From assembly GCA_946800325.1 (NCBI GenBank), contig OX326960.1, positions 35,183,629 to 35,247,628 of the forward strand: DNA of 64,000 nt, read 5' to 3'. Source of the DNA: Luzula sylvatica. Lineage: Eukaryota > Streptophyta > Magnoliopsida > Poales > Juncaceae. Positions 10,427 to 24,800 of this stretch are shown one piece after another. The position numbers and the translations under genes were made by a program. Under the pieces are notes generated by a model, which made no database searches, was not told where the DNA came from, and saw only the letters and a program-made list of their open reading frames with translations. Every line of letters starts with the position of its first letter. The stretch's first letter is position 1.

Positions 10427-13404
10427 AACGCTTTGAGGAGTTCAAATAACGTGTTTTCAGATTATTTGTATCGTATATTTTACTACGTAACTTTTCACCA
10501 AATTTCAGAAACACTAAGGAAGTTTGTTTTTCTATTCAAAACAAGATTTTAACGCTTTGAGGAGTTCAAATAACGTGTTTTTAGATCATTTGTATCGTAT
10601 CTTTTAGTACATAACTTTTCACCAAATTTCACAAACACTAAGGAAATTTGTTTTTCGATTCAAAACAAGATTTTAAAGCTTTGAGGAGTTCAAATAACGT
10701 GTTTTTAGTTCATTTGTATCGTATGTTTTACTACATAACTTTTCACCAAATTTCACAAACACTAAGGAAGTTTGTTTTTCGAGTCAAAACAAGATTTTAA
10801 CGCTTTGAGGAGTTCAAATAACGTGTTTTTAGATCATTTGTATCGTATCTTTTAGTACGTAACGTTTCACCAAATTTCACAAACACTAAGGAAGTTTGTT
10901 TTTCGATTCAAAACAAGATTTTAACGCTTTGAGGAGTTCAAATAACGTGTTTTTAGATCATTTGTATCGTATCTTTTAGTACATAACTTTTCACCAAATT
11001 TCACAAACACTAAGGAAATTTGTTTTTCGATTCAAAACAAGATTTTAACGCTTTGAGGAGTTCAAATAACGTGTTTTTAGTTCATTTGTATCGTATCTTT
11101 TAGTACATAACTTTTCACCAAATTTCACAAACACTAAGGAAGTTTGTTTTTCGAGTCAAAACAAGATTTTAACGCTTTGAGGAGTTCAAATAACGTGTTT
11201 TTAGATCATTTGTATCGTATCTTTTAGTACATAACTTTTCACCAAATTTCAGAAACACTAAGGAAGTTTGTTTTTCTATTCAAAACAAGATTTTAACGCT
11301 TTGAGGAGTTCAAATAACGTGTTTTTAGTTCATTTGTATCGTATGTTTTACTACATAACTTTTCACCAAATTTCACAAACACTAAGGAAGTTTGTTTTTC
11401 GAGTCAAAACAAGATTTTAACGCTTTGAGGAGTTCAAATAACGTGTTTTTAGATCATTTGTATCGTATCTTTTAGTACATAACTTTTCACCAAATTTCAC
11501 AAACACTAAGGAAGTTTGTTTTTCGATTCAAAACAAAATTTTAACGCTTTGAGGAGTTCAAATAACGTGTTTTTAGATCATTTGTATCGTATCTTTTACT
11601 ACATAACTTTTCACCAAATTTGACAAACACTAAGAAAGTTTGTTTTTCGATTTCAAAACAAGATTTTAACGCTTTGAGGAGTTCAAATAACGTGTTTTCA
11701 GGTCATTTGTATCGTATCTTTTAGTACATAACTTTTCACCAAATTTCAGAAACACTAAGGAAGTTTGTTTTTCGATTCAAAACAAGATTTTAACGCTTTG
11801 AGGAGTTCAAATAACGTGTTTTTAGATCATTTGTATCGTATCTTTTAGTACATAACTTTTCACCAAATTTCACAAACACTAGGAAAGTTTGTTTTTCGTT
11901 TCAAAACAAGATTTTAACGCTTTGAGGAGTTCAAATAACGTGTTTTTAGATCATTTGTATCGTATCTTTTAGTACATAACTTTTCACCAAATTTCAGAAA
12001 CACTAAGGAAGTTTGTTTTTCTATTCAAAACAAGATTTTAACGCTTTGAGGAGTTCAAATAACGTGTTTTCAGATTATTTGTATCGTATATTTTACTACA
12101 TAACTTTTCACCAAATTTCAGAAACACTAAGGAAGTTTGTTTTTCTATTCAAAACAAGATTTTAACGCTTTGAGGAGTTCAAATAACGTGTTTTTAGATC
12201 ATTTGTATCGTATCTTTTAGTACATAACTTTTCACCAAATTTCACAAACACTAAGGAAATTTGTTTTTCGATTCAAAACAAGATTTTAACGCTTTGAGGA
12301 GTTCAAATAACGTGTTTTTAGTTCATTTGTATCGTATGTTTTACTACATAACTTTTCACCAAATTTCACAAACACTAAGGAAGTTTGTTTTTCGAGTCAA
12401 AACAAGATTTTAACGCTTTGAGGAGTTCAAATAACGTGTTTTTAGATCATTTGTATCGTATCTTTTAGTACGTAACGTTTCACCAAATTTCACAAACACT
12501 AAGGAAGTTTGTTTTTCGATTCAAAACAAGATTTTAACGCTTTGAGGAGTTCAAATAACGTGTTTTTAGTTCATTTGTATCGTATGTTTTACTACATAAC
12601 TTTTCACCAAATTTCACAAACACTAAGGAAGTTTGTTTTTCGAGTCAAAACAAGATTTTAACGCTTTGAGGAGTTCAAATAACGTGTTTTTAGATCATTT
12701 GTATCGTATCTTTTAGTACATAACTTTTCAGCAAATTTCACAAACACTAAGGAAGTTTGTTTTTCGAGTCAAAACAAGATTTTAACGCTTTGAGGAGTTC
12801 AAATAACGTGTTTTTAGATCATTTGTATCGTATCTTTTACTACATAACTTTTCTCCAAATTTGACAAACAGTAAGAAAGTTTGTTTTTCGATTTCAAAAC
12901 AAGATTTTAACGCTTTGAGGAGTTCAAATAACGTGTTTTCAGGTCATTTGTATCGTATCTTTTAGTACATAACTTTTCACCAAATTTCAGAAACACTAAG
13001 GAAGTTTGTTTTTCGATTCAAAACAAGATTTTAACGCTTTGAGGAGTTCAAATAACGTGTTTTTAGATCATTTGTATCGTATCTTTTAGTACATAACTTT
13101 TCACCAAATTTCACAAACACTAAGGAAGTTTGTTTTTCGAGTCAAAACAAGATTTTAACGCTTTGAGGAGTTCAAATAACGTGTTTTTAGATCATTTGTA
13201 TCGTATCTTTTAGTACATAACTTTTCAGCAAATTTCACAAATACTAAGGAAGTTTGTTTTTCGATTCAAAACGAAATTTTAACGCTTTGAGGAGTTCAAA
13301 TAACGTGTTTTTTGATCATTTGTATCGTATCTTTTACTACATAACTTTTCACCAAATTTCAGAAACACTAAGGAAGTTTGTTTTTCGATTCAAAACAAGA
13401 TTTT
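10427..13404 (+). repeat. 24-monomer segment repeating 4469-7446 (offset 5958)
   Basis: The first 24 monomers, A B C D B E I C K F G H I A B C D C M F G L M N, follow 4469-7446 class for class, with the same aaagc start (10675) and the same gttttttgatcat N monomer (13314). After this the two copies part: here O-P-Q-C follows, whereas the earlier block has a C/O hybrid and D. The third block therefore derives from the start of the second or a shared parent. Confidence 0.87.
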
Positions 13405-13901
13405 AACGCTTTGAGGAGTTCAAATAACGTGTTTTTAGATCATTTGTATCGTATCTTTTAGTACATAACTTTTCACCAAATTTCACAAACACTAAGGAAG
13501 TTTGTTTTTCGATTTCAAAACAATATTTTAACGCTTTGAGGAGTTCAAATAACGTGTTTTTAGTTCATTTGTATCGTATCTTTTAGTACATAACTTTTCA
13601 CCCAATTTCACAAACACTAAGGAAGTTTGTTTTTCGAGTCAAAACAAGATTTTAACGCTTTGAGGAGTTCAAATAACGTGTTTTTAGATCATTTGTATCG
13701 TATCTTTTAGTACATAACTTTTCACCAAATTTCACAAACACTAAGGAAGTTTATTTTTCGATTCAAAACAAGATTTTAACGCTTTGAGGAGTTCAAATAA
13801 CGTGTTTTTAGTTCATTTGTATCGTATGCTTTACTACATAACTTTTCACCAAATTTCACAAACACTAAGGAAGTTTGTTTTTCGAGTGAAAACAAGATTT
13901 T
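11171..13901 (+). repeat. 22-monomer unit, copy 1 of a tandem pair (2731 bp)
   Basis: Class order: I C K F G H I A B C D C M F G L M N O P Q C. The closing C monomer carries two rare marks, atgctttactac and cgagtgaaaac. The next 2731 bases repeat the same order and the same marks, and I saw no difference between copies at any diagnostic site. The unit crosses the end of the segment shared with 4469-7446, so this duplication happened after that copy was formed. Confidence 0.88.
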
Positions 13902-16632
13902 AACGCTTTGAGGAGTTCAAATAACGTGTTTTTAGATCATTTGTATCGTATCTTTTAGTACATAACTTTTCACCAAATTTCAGAAACACTAAGGAAGTTT
14001 GTTTTTCTATTCAAAACAAGATTTTAACGCTTTGAGGAGTTCAAATAACGTGTTTTTAGTTCATTTGTATCGTATGTTTTACTACATAACTTTTCACCAA
14101 ATTTCACAAACACTAAGGAAGTTTGTTTTTCGAGTCAAAACAAGATTTTAACGCTTTGAGGAGTTCAAATAACGTGTTTTTAGATCATTTGTATCGTATC
14201 TTTTAGTACATAACTTTTCACCAAATTTCACAAACACTAAGGAAGTTTGTTTTTCGATTCAAAACAAAATTTTAACGCTTTGAGGAGTTCAAATAACGTG
14301 TTTTTAGATCATTTGTATCGTATCTTTTACTACATAACTTTTCACCAAATTTGACAAACACTAAGAAAGTTTGTTTTTCGATTTCAAAACAAGATTTTAA
14401 CGCTTTGAGGAGTTCAAATAACGTGTTTTCAGGTCATTTGTATCGTATCTTTTAGTACATAACTTTTCACCAAATTTCAGAAACACTAAGGAAGTTTGTT
14501 TTTCGATTCAAAACAAGATTTTAACGCTTTGAGGAGTTCAAATAACGTGTTTTTAGATCATTTGTATCGTATCTTTTAGTACATAACTTTTCACCAAATT
14601 TCACAAACACTAGGAAAGTTTGTTTTTCGTTTCAAAACAAGATTTTAACGCTTTGAGGAGTTCAAATAACGTGTTTTTAGATCATTTGTATCGTATCTTT
14701 TAGTACATAACTTTTCACCAAATTTCAGAAACACTAAGGAAGTTTGTTTTTCTATTCAAAACAAGATTTTAACGCTTTGAGGAGTTCAAATAACGTGTTT
14801 TCAGATTATTTGTATCGTATATTTTACTACATAACTTTTCACCAAATTTCAGAAACACTAAGGAAGTTTGTTTTTCTATTCAAAACAAGATTTTAACGCT
14901 TTGAGGAGTTCAAATAACGTGTTTTTAGATCATTTGTATCGTATCTTTTAGTACATAACTTTTCACCAAATTTCACAAACACTAAGGAAATTTGTTTTTC
15001 GATTCAAAACAAGATTTTAACGCTTTGAGGAGTTCAAATAACGTGTTTTTAGTTCATTTGTATCGTATGTTTTACTACATAACTTTTCACCAAATTTCAC
15101 AAACACTAAGGAAGTTTGTTTTTCGAGTCAAAACAAGATTTTAACGCTTTGAGGAGTTCAAATAACGTGTTTTTAGATCATTTGTATCGTATCTTTTAGT
15201 ACGTAACGTTTCACCAAATTTCACAAACACTAAGGAAGTTTGTTTTTCGATTCAAAACAAGATTTTAACGCTTTGAGGAGTTCAAATAACGTGTTTTTAG
15301 TTCATTTGTATCGTATGTTTTACTACATAACTTTTCACCAAATTTCACAAACACTAAGGAAGTTTGTTTTTCGAGTCAAAACAAGATTTTAACGCTTTGA
15401 GGAGTTCAAATAACGTGTTTTTAGATCATTTGTATCGTATCTTTTAGTACATAACTTTTCAGCAAATTTCACAAACACTAAGGAAGTTTGTTTTTCGAGT
15501 CAAAACAAGATTTTAACGCTTTGAGGAGTTCAAATAACGTGTTTTTAGATCATTTGTATCGTATCTTTTACTACATAACTTTTCTCCAAATTTGACAAAC
15601 AGTAAGAAAGTTTGTTTTTCGATTTCAAAACAAGATTTTAACGCTTTGAGGAGTTCAAATAACGTGTTTTCAGGTCATTTGTATCGTATCTTTTAGTACA
15701 TAACTTTTCACCAAATTTCAGAAACACTAAGGAAGTTTGTTTTTCGATTCAAAACAAGATTTTAACGCTTTGAGGAGTTCAAATAACGTGTTTTTAGATC
15801 ATTTGTATCGTATCTTTTAGTACATAACTTTTCACCAAATTTCACAAACACTAAGGAAGTTTGTTTTTCGAGTCAAAACAAGATTTTAACGCTTTGAGGA
15901 GTTCAAATAACGTGTTTTTAGATCATTTGTATCGTATCTTTTAGTACATAACTTTTCAGCAAATTTCACAAATACTAAGGAAGTTTGTTTTTCGATTCAA
16001 AACGAAATTTTAACGCTTTGAGGAGTTCAAATAACGTGTTTTTTGATCATTTGTATCGTATCTTTTACTACATAACTTTTCACCAAATTTCAGAAACACT
16101 AAGGAAGTTTGTTTTTCGATTCAAAACAAGATTTTAACGCTTTGAGGAGTTCAAATAACGTGTTTTTAGATCATTTGTATCGTATCTTTTAGTACATAAC
16201 TTTTCACCAAATTTCACAAACACTAAGGAAGTTTGTTTTTCGATTTCAAAACAATATTTTAACGCTTTGAGGAGTTCAAATAACGTGTTTTTAGTTCATT
16301 TGTATCGTATCTTTTAGTACATAACTTTTCACCCAATTTCACAAACACTAAGGAAGTTTGTTTTTCGAGTCAAAACAAGATTTTAACGCTTTGAGGAGTT
16401 CAAATAACGTGTTTTTAGATCATTTGTATCGTATCTTTTAGTACATAACTTTTCACCAAATTTCACAAACACTAAGGAAGTTTATTTTTCGATTCAAAAC
16501 AAGATTTTAACGCTTTGAGGAGTTCAAATAACGTGTTTTTAGTTCATTTGTATCGTATGCTTTACTACATAACTTTTCACCAAATTTCACAAACACTAAG
16601 GAAGTTTGTTTTTCGAGTGAAAACAAGATTTT
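13902..16632 (+). repeat. 22-monomer unit, copy 2 of the tandem pair (2731 bp)
   Basis: Repeats 11171-13901 monomer by monomer, including the gttttttgatcat N monomer (gatca at 16045) and the closing atgctttactac / cgagtgaaaac monomer at 16509. The part from 15391 (M F G L M N O P Q C) continues to 17128 with K D C C and recurs at 20108-21845 and 24081-25818. Confidence 0.88.
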
Positions 16633-17872
16633 AACGCTTTGAGGAGTTCAAATAACGTGTTTTTAGATCATTTGTATCGTATCTTTTAGTACATAACTTT
16701 TCACCAAATTTCACAAACACTAAGGAAGTTTGTTTTTCGATTCAAAACAAAATTTTAACGCTTTGAGGAGTTCAAATAACGTGTTTTTAGATCATTTGTA
16801 TCGTATCTTTTAGTACATAACGTTTCACCAAATTTCACAAACACTAAGGAAGTTTGTTTTTCGATTCAAAACAAGATTTTAACGCTTTGAGGAGTTCAAA
16901 TAACGTGTTTTTAGTTCATTTGTATCGTATGTTTTACTACATAACTTTTCACCAAATTTCACAAACACTAAGGAAGTTTGTTTTTCGAGTCAAAACAAGA
17001 TTTTAACGCTTTGAGGAGTTCAAATAACGTGTTTTTAGTTCATTTGTATCGTATGTTTTACTACATAAGTTTTCACCAAATTTCACAAACACTAAGGAAG
17101 TTTGTTTTTCGAGTCAAAACAAGATTTTAACGCTTTGAGGAGTTCAAATAACGTGTTTTTAGATCATTTGTATCGTATCTTTTAGTACATAACTTTTCAC
17201 CAAATTTCAGAAACACTAAGGAAGTTTGTTTTTCTATTCAAAACAAGATTTTAACGCTTTGAGGAGTTCAAATAACGTGTTTTCAGATTATTTGTATCGT
17301 ATATTTTACTACATAACATTTCACCAAATTTCAGAAACACTAAGGAAGTTTGTTTTTCTATTCAAAACAAGATTTTAACGCTTTGAGGAGTTCAAATAAC
17401 GTGTTTTTAGATCATTTGTATCGTATCTTTTAGTACATAACTTTTCACCAAATTTCAGAAACACTAAGGAAGTTTGTTTTTCTATTCAAAACAAGATTTT
17501 AACGCTTTGAGGAGTTCAAATAATGTGTTTTCAGATTATTTGTATCGTATATTTTACTACATAACATTTCACCAAATTTCAGAAACACTAAGGAAGTTTG
17601 TTTTTCTATTCAAAACAAGATTTTAACGCTTTGAGGAGTTCAAATAACGTGTTTTTAGATCATTTGTATCGTATCTTTTAGTACATAACTTTTCACCAAA
17701 TTTCACAAACACTAAGGAAATTTGTTTTTCGATTCAAAACAAGATTTTAACGCTTTGAGGAGTTCAAATAACGTGTTTTTAGTTCATTTGTATCGTATGT
17801 TTTACTACATAACTTTTCACCAAATTTCACAAACACTAAGGAAGTTTGTTTTTCGAGTCAAAACAAGATTTT
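16633..17872 (+). repeat. Linker of ten monomers: K D C C I A I A B C
   Basis: These ten monomers join the 22-mer pair to the 32-mer pair. They bring in subtypes not seen to the left: D with ataacgttt, C with ataagtttt (17005), A with ataacattt (17253) and A with taatgtg (17524). The same ten recur, in order, at 33266-34505, as part of a longer match of 16509-20107 with 33142-36740. Confidence 0.83.
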
Positions 17873-20800
17873 AACGCTTTGAGGAGTTCAAATAACGTGT
17901 TTTTAGATCATTTGTATCGTATCTTTTAGTACATAACGTTTCACCAAATTTCACAAACACTAAGGAAGTTTGTTTTTCGATTCAAAACAAGATTTTAACG
18001 CTTTGAGGAGTTCAAATAACGTGTTTTTAGATCATTTGTATCGTATCTTTTACTACATAACTTTTCACCAAATTTGACAAACACTAAGAAAGTTTGTTTT
18101 TCGATTTCAAAACAAGATTTTAACGCTTTGAGGAGTTCAAATAACGTGTTTTCAGGTCATTTGTATCGTATCTTTTAGTACATAACTTTTCACCAAATTT
18201 CAGAAACACTAAGGAAGTTTGTTTTTCGATTCAAAACAAGATTTTAACGCTTTGAGGAGTTCAAATAACGTGTTTTTAGATCATTTGTATCGTATCTTTT
18301 AGTACATAACTTTTCACCAAATTTCACAAACACTAGGAAAGTTTGTTTTTCGTTTCAAAACAAGATTTTAACGCTTTGAGGAGTTCAAATAACGTGTTTT
18401 TAGATCATTTGTATCGTATCTTTTAGTACATAACTTTTCACCAAATTTCAGAAACACTAAGGAAGTTTGTTTTTCTATTCAAAACAAGATTTTAACGCTT
18501 TGAGGAGTTCAAATAACGTGTTTTCAGATTATTTGTATCGTATCTTTTACTACATAACTTTTCACCAAATTTCAGAAACACTAAGGAAGTTTGTTTTTCT
18601 ATTCAAAACAAGATTTTAACGCTTTGAGGAGTTCAAATAACGTGTTTTTAGATCATTTGTATCGTATCTTTTAGTACATAACTTTTCACCAAATTTCACA
18701 AACACTAAGGAAGTTTGTTTTTCGATTCAAAACAAAATTTTAACGCTTTGAGGAGTTCAAATAACGTGTTTTTAGATCATTTGTATCGTATCTTTTACTA
18801 CATAACTTTTCACCAAATTTGACAAACAGTAAGAAAGTTTGTTTTTAGATTTCAAAACAAGATTTTAACGCTTTGAGGAGTTCAAATAACGTGTTTTCAG
18901 GTCATTTGTATCGTATCTTTTAGTACATAACTTTTCACCAAATTTCAGAAACACTAAGGAAGTTTGTTTTTCGATTCAAAACAAGATTTTAACGCTTTGA
19001 GGAGTTCAAATAACGTGTTTTTAGATCATTTGTATCGTATCTTTTAGTACATAACTTTTCACCAAATTTCACAAACACTAAGGAAGTTTGTTTTTCGAGT
19101 CAAAACAAGATTTTAACGCTTTGAGGAGTTCAAATAACGTGTTTTTAGATCATTTGTATCGTATCTTTTAGTACATAACTTTTCAGCAAATTTCACAAAT
19201 ACTAAGGAAGTTTGTTTTTCGATTCAAAACGAAATTTTCACGCTTTGAGGAGTTCAAATAACGTGTTTTTAGATCATTTGTATCGTATCTTTTACTACAT
19301 AACTTTTCACCAAATTTCAGAAACACTAAGGAAGTTTGTTTTTCGATTCAAAACAAGATTTTAACGCTTTGAGGAGTTCAAATAACGTGTTTTTAGATCA
19401 TTTGTATCGTATCTTTTAGTACATAACTTTTCACCAAATTTCACAAACACTAAGGAAGTTTGTTTTTCGATTTCAAAACAATATTTTAACGCTTTGAGGA
19501 GTTCAAATAACGTGTTTTTAGTTCATTTGTATCGTATCTTTTAGTACATAACTTTTCACCCAATTTCACAAACACTAAGGAAGTTTGTTTTTCGAGTCAA
19601 AACAAGATTTTAACGCTTTGAGGAGTTCAAATAACGTGTTTTTAGATCATTTGTATCGTATCTTTTAGTACATAACTTTTCACCAAATTTCACAAACACT
19701 AAGGAAGTTTATTTTTCGATTCAAAACAAGATTTTAACGCTTTGAGGAGTTCAAATAACGTGTTTTTAGTTCATTTGTATCGTATGTTTTACTACATAAC
19801 TTTTCACCAAATTTCACAAACACTAAGGAAGTTTATTTTTCGATTCAAAACAAAATTTTAACGCTTTGAGGAGTTCAAATAACGTGTTTTTAGATCATTT
19901 GTATCGTATCTTTTAGTACATAACGTTTCACCAAATTTCACAAACACTAAGGAAGTTTGTTTTTCGATTCAAAACAAGATTTTAACGCTTTGAGGAGTTC
20001 AAATAACGTGTTTTTAGTTCATTTGTATCGTATGTTTTACTACATAACTTTTCACCAAATTTCACAAACACTAAGGAAGTTTGTTTTTCGAGTCAAAAAA
20101 AGATTTTAACGCTTTGAGGAGTTCAAATAACGTGTTTTTAGATCATTTGTATCGTATCTTTTAGTACATAACTTTTCAGCAAATTTCACAAACACTAAGG
20201 AAGTTTGTTTTTCGAGTCAAAACAAGATTTTAACGCTTTGAGGAGTTCAAATAACGTGTTTTTAGATCATTTGTATCGTATCTTTTACTACATAACTTTT
20301 CTCCAAATTTGACAAACAGTAAGAAAGTTTGTTTTTCGATTTCAAAACAAGATTTTAACGCTTTGAGGAGTTCAAATAACGTGTTTTCAGGTCATTTGTA
20401 TCGTATCTTTTAGTACATAACTTTTCACCAAATTTCAGAAACACTAAGGAAGTTTGTTTTTCGATTCAAAACAAGATTTTAACGCTTTGAGGAGTTCAAA
20501 TAACGTGTTTTTAGATCATTTGTATCGTATCTTTTAGTACATAACTTTTCACCAAATTTCACAAACACTAAGGAAGTTTGTTTTTCGAGTCAAAACAAGA
20601 TTTTAACGCTTTGAGGAGTTCAAATAACGTGTTTTTAGATCATTTGTATCGTATCTTTTAGTACATAACTTTTCAGCAAATTTCACAAATACTAAGGAAG
20701 TTTGTTTTTCGATTCAAAACGAAATTTTAACGCTTTGAGGAGTTCAAATAACGTGTTTTTTGATCATTTGTATCGTATCTTTTACTACATAACTTTTCAC

Positions 20801-21845
20801 CAAATTTCAGAAACACTAAGGAAGTTTGTTTTTCGATTCAAAACAAGATTTTAACGCTTTGAGGAGTTCAAATAACGTGTTTTTAGATCATTTGTATCGT
20901 ATCTTTTAGTACATAACTTTTCACCAAATTTCACAAACACTAAGGAAGTTTGTTTTTCGATTTCAAAACAATATTTTAACGCTTTGAGGAGTTCAAATAA
21001 CGTGTTTTTAGTTCATTTGTATCGTATCTTTTAGTACATAACTTTTCACCCAATTTCACAAACACTAAGGAAGTTTGTTTTTCGAGTCAAAACAAGATTT
21101 TAACGCTTTGAGGAGTTCAAATAACGTGTTTTTAGATCATTTGTATCGTATCTTTTAGTACATAACTTTTCACCAAATTTCACAAACACTAAGGAAGTTT
21201 ATTTTTCGATTCAAAACAAGATTTTAACGCTTTGAGGAGTTCAAATAACGTGTTTTTAGTTCATTTGTATCGTATGCTTTACTACATAACTTTTCACCAA
21301 ATTTCACAAACACTAAGGAAGTTTGTTTTTCGAGTGAAAACAAGATTTTAACGCTTTGAGGAGTTCAAATAACGTGTTTTTAGATCATTTGTATCGTATC
21401 TTTTAGTACATAACTTTTCACCAAATTTCACAAACACTAAGGAAGTTTGTTTTTCGATTCAAAACAAAATTTTAACGCTTTGAGGAGTTCAAATAACGTG
21501 TTTTTAGATCATTTGTATCGTATCTTTTAGTACATAACGTTTCACCAAATTTCACAAACACTAAGGAAGTTTGTTTTTCGATTCAAAACAAGATTTTAAC
21601 GCTTTGAGGAGTTCAAATAACGTGTTTTTAGTTCATTTGTATCGTATGTTTTACTACATAACTTTTCACCAAATTTCACAAACACTAAGGAAGTTTGTTT
21701 TTCGAGTCAAAACAAGATTTTAACGCTTTGAGGAGTTCAAATAACGAGTTTTTAGTTCATTTGTATCGTATGTTTTACTACATAAGTTTTCACCAAATTT
21801 CACAAACACTAAGGAAGTTTGTTTTTCGAGTCAAAACAAGATTTT
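17873..21845 (+). repeat. 32-monomer unit, copy 1 of a tandem pair (3973 bp)
   Basis: Class order: D F G H I A K F G L M N O P Q C D C M F G L M N O P Q C K D C C, with five 125-bp monomers. Shared private marks prove the pairing: cacgc at 19239, a seven-A run at 20095-20101, the gttttttgatcat N monomer (20762) and aacgag (21747), each repeated exactly 3973 bases later. The match starts and stops sharply at the unit ends. Confidence 0.9.
19736..19859 (+). repeat. Hybrid monomer: class C left half, Q/K right half
   Basis: The left half has tagttcat and atgttttactac as in class C, but the right half has gtttatttttcg as in Q and ends aacaaaatttt as in K. It takes the place of the usual C-K after Q. 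Copies lie at 23709, 29791 and 36369; the one at 29791 also has ggatg in place of ggaag. An exchange or conversion tract within one monomer explains it best. Confidence 0.7.
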
Positions 21846-24800
21846 AACGCTTTGAGGAGTTCAAATAACGTGTTTTTAGATCATTTGTATCGTATCTTTT
21901 AGTACATAACGTTTCACCAAATTTCACAAACACTAAGGAAGTTTGTTTTTCGATTCAAAACAAGATTTTAACGCTTTGAGGAGTTCAAATAACGTGTTTT
22001 TAGATCATTTGTATCGTATCTTTTACTACATAACTTTTCACCAAATTTGACAAACACTAAGAAAGTTTGTTTTTCGATTTCAAAACAAGATTTTAACGCT
22101 TTGAGGAGTTCAAATAACGTGTTTTCAGGTCATTTGTATCGTATCTTTTAGTACATAACTTTTCACCAAATTTCAGAAACACTAAGGAAGTTTGTTTTTC
22201 GATTCAAAACAAGATTTTAACGCTTTGAGGAGTTCAAATAACGTGTTTTTAGATCATTTGTATCGTATCTTTTAGTACATAACTTTTCACCAAATTTCAC
22301 AAACACTAGGAAAGTTTGTTTTTCGTTTCAAAACAAGATTTTAACGCTTTGAGGAGTTCAAATAACGTGTTTTTAGATCATTTGTATCGTATCTTTTAGT
22401 ACATAACTTTTCACCAAATTTCAGAAACACTAAGGAAGTTTGTTTTTCTATTCAAAACAAGATTTTAACGCTTTGAGGAGTTCAAATAACGTGTTTTCAG
22501 ATTATTTGTATCGTATCTTTTACTACATAACTTTTCACCAAATTTCAGAAACACTAAGGAAGTTTGTTTTTCTATTCAAAACAAGATTTTAACGCTTTGA
22601 GGAGTTCAAATAACGTGTTTTTAGATCATTTGTATCGTATCTTTTAGTACATAACTTTTCACCAAATTTCACAAACACTAAGGAAGTTTGTTTTTCGATT
22701 CAAAACAAAATTTTAACGCTTTGAGGAGTTCAAATAACGTGTTTTTAGATCATTTGTATCGTATCTTTTACTACATAACTTTTCACCAAATTTGACAAAC
22801 AGTAAGAAAGTTTGTTTTTAGATTTCAAAACAAGATTTTAACGCTTTGAGGAGTTCAAATAACGTGTTTTCAGGTCATTTGTATCGTATCTTTTAGTACA
22901 TAACTTTTCACCAAATTTCAGAAACACTAAGGAAGTTTGTTTTTCGATTCAAAACAAGATTTTAACGCTTTGAGGAGTTCAAATAACGTGTTTTTAGATC
23001 ATTTGTATCGTATCTTTTAGTACATAACTTTTCACCAAATTTCACAAACACTAAGGAAGTTTGTTTTTCGAGTCAAAACAAGATTTTAACGCTTTGAGGA
23101 GTTCAAATAACGTGTTTTTAGATCATTTGTATCGTATCTTTTAGTACATAACTTTTCAGCAAATTTCACAAATACTAAGGAAGTTTGTTTTTCGATTCAA
23201 AACGAAATTTTCACGCTTTGAGGAGTTCAAATAACGTGTTTTTAGATCATTTGTATCGTATCTTTTACTACATAACTTTTCACCAAATTTCAGAAACACT
23301 AAGGAAGTTTGTTTTTCGATTCAAAACAAGATTTTAACGCTTTGAGGAGTTCAAATAACGTGTTTTTAGATCATTTGTATCGTATCTTTTAGTACATAAC
23401 TTTTCACCAAATTTCACAAACACTAAGGAAGTTTGTTTTTCGATTTCAAAACAATATTTTAACGCTTTGAGGAGTTCAAATAACGTGTTTTTAGTTCATT
23501 TGTATCGTATCTTTTAGTACATAACTTTTCACCCAATTTCACAAACACTAAGGAAGTTTGTTTTTCGAGTCAAAACAAGATTTTAACGCTTTGAGGAGTT
23601 CAAATAACGTGTTTTTAGATCATTTGTATCGTATCTTTTAGTACATAACTTTTCACCAAATTTCACAAACACTAAGGAAGTTTATTTTTCGATTCAAAAC
23701 AAGATTTTAACGCTTTGAGGAGTTCAAATAACGTGTTTTTAGTTCATTTGTATCGTATGTTTTACTACATAACTTTTCACCAAATTTCACAAACACTAAG
23801 GAAGTTTATTTTTCGATTCAAAACAAAATTTTAACGCTTTGAGGAGTTCAAATAACGTGTTTTTAGATCATTTGTATCGTATCTTTTAGTACATAACGTT
23901 TCACCAAATTTCACAAACACTAAGGAAGTTTGTTTTTCGATTCAAAACAAGATTTTAACGCTTTGAGGAGTTCAAATAACGTGTTTTTAGTTCATTTGTA
24001 TCGTATGTTTTACTACATAACTTTTCACCAAATTTCACAAACACTAAGGAAGTTTGTTTTTCGAGTCAAAAAAAGATTTTAACGCTTTGAGGAGTTCAAA
24101 TAACGTGTTTTTAGATCATTTGTATCGTATCTTTTAGTACATAACTTTTCAGCAAATTTCACAAACACTAAGGAAGTTTGTTTTTCGAGTCAAAACAAGA
24201 TTTTAACGCTTTGAGGAGTTCAAATAACGTGTTTTTAGATCATTTGTATCGTATCTTTTACTACATAACTTTTCTCCAAATTTGACAAACAGTAAGAAAG
24301 TTTGTTTTTCGATTTCAAAACAAGATTTTAACGCTTTGAGGAGTTCAAATAACGTGTTTTCAGGTCATTTGTATCGTATCTTTTAGTACATAACTTTTCA
24401 CCAAATTTCAGAAACACTAAGGAAGTTTGTTTTTCGATTCAAAACAAGATTTTAACGCTTTGAGGAGTTCAAATAACGTGTTTTTAGATCATTTGTATCG
24501 TATCTTTTAGTACATAACTTTTCACCAAATTTCACAAACACTAAGGAAGTTTGTTTTTCGAGTCAAAACAAGATTTTAACGCTTTGAGGAGTTCAAATAA
24601 CGTGTTTTTAGATCATTTGTATCGTATCTTTTAGTACATAACTTTTCAGCAAATTTCACAAATACTAAGGAAGTTTGTTTTTCGATTCAAAACGAAATTT
24701 TAACGCTTTGAGGAGTTCAAATAACGTGTTTTTTGATCATTTGTATCGTATCTTTTACTACATAACTTTTCACCAAATTTCAGAAACACTAAGGAAGTTT

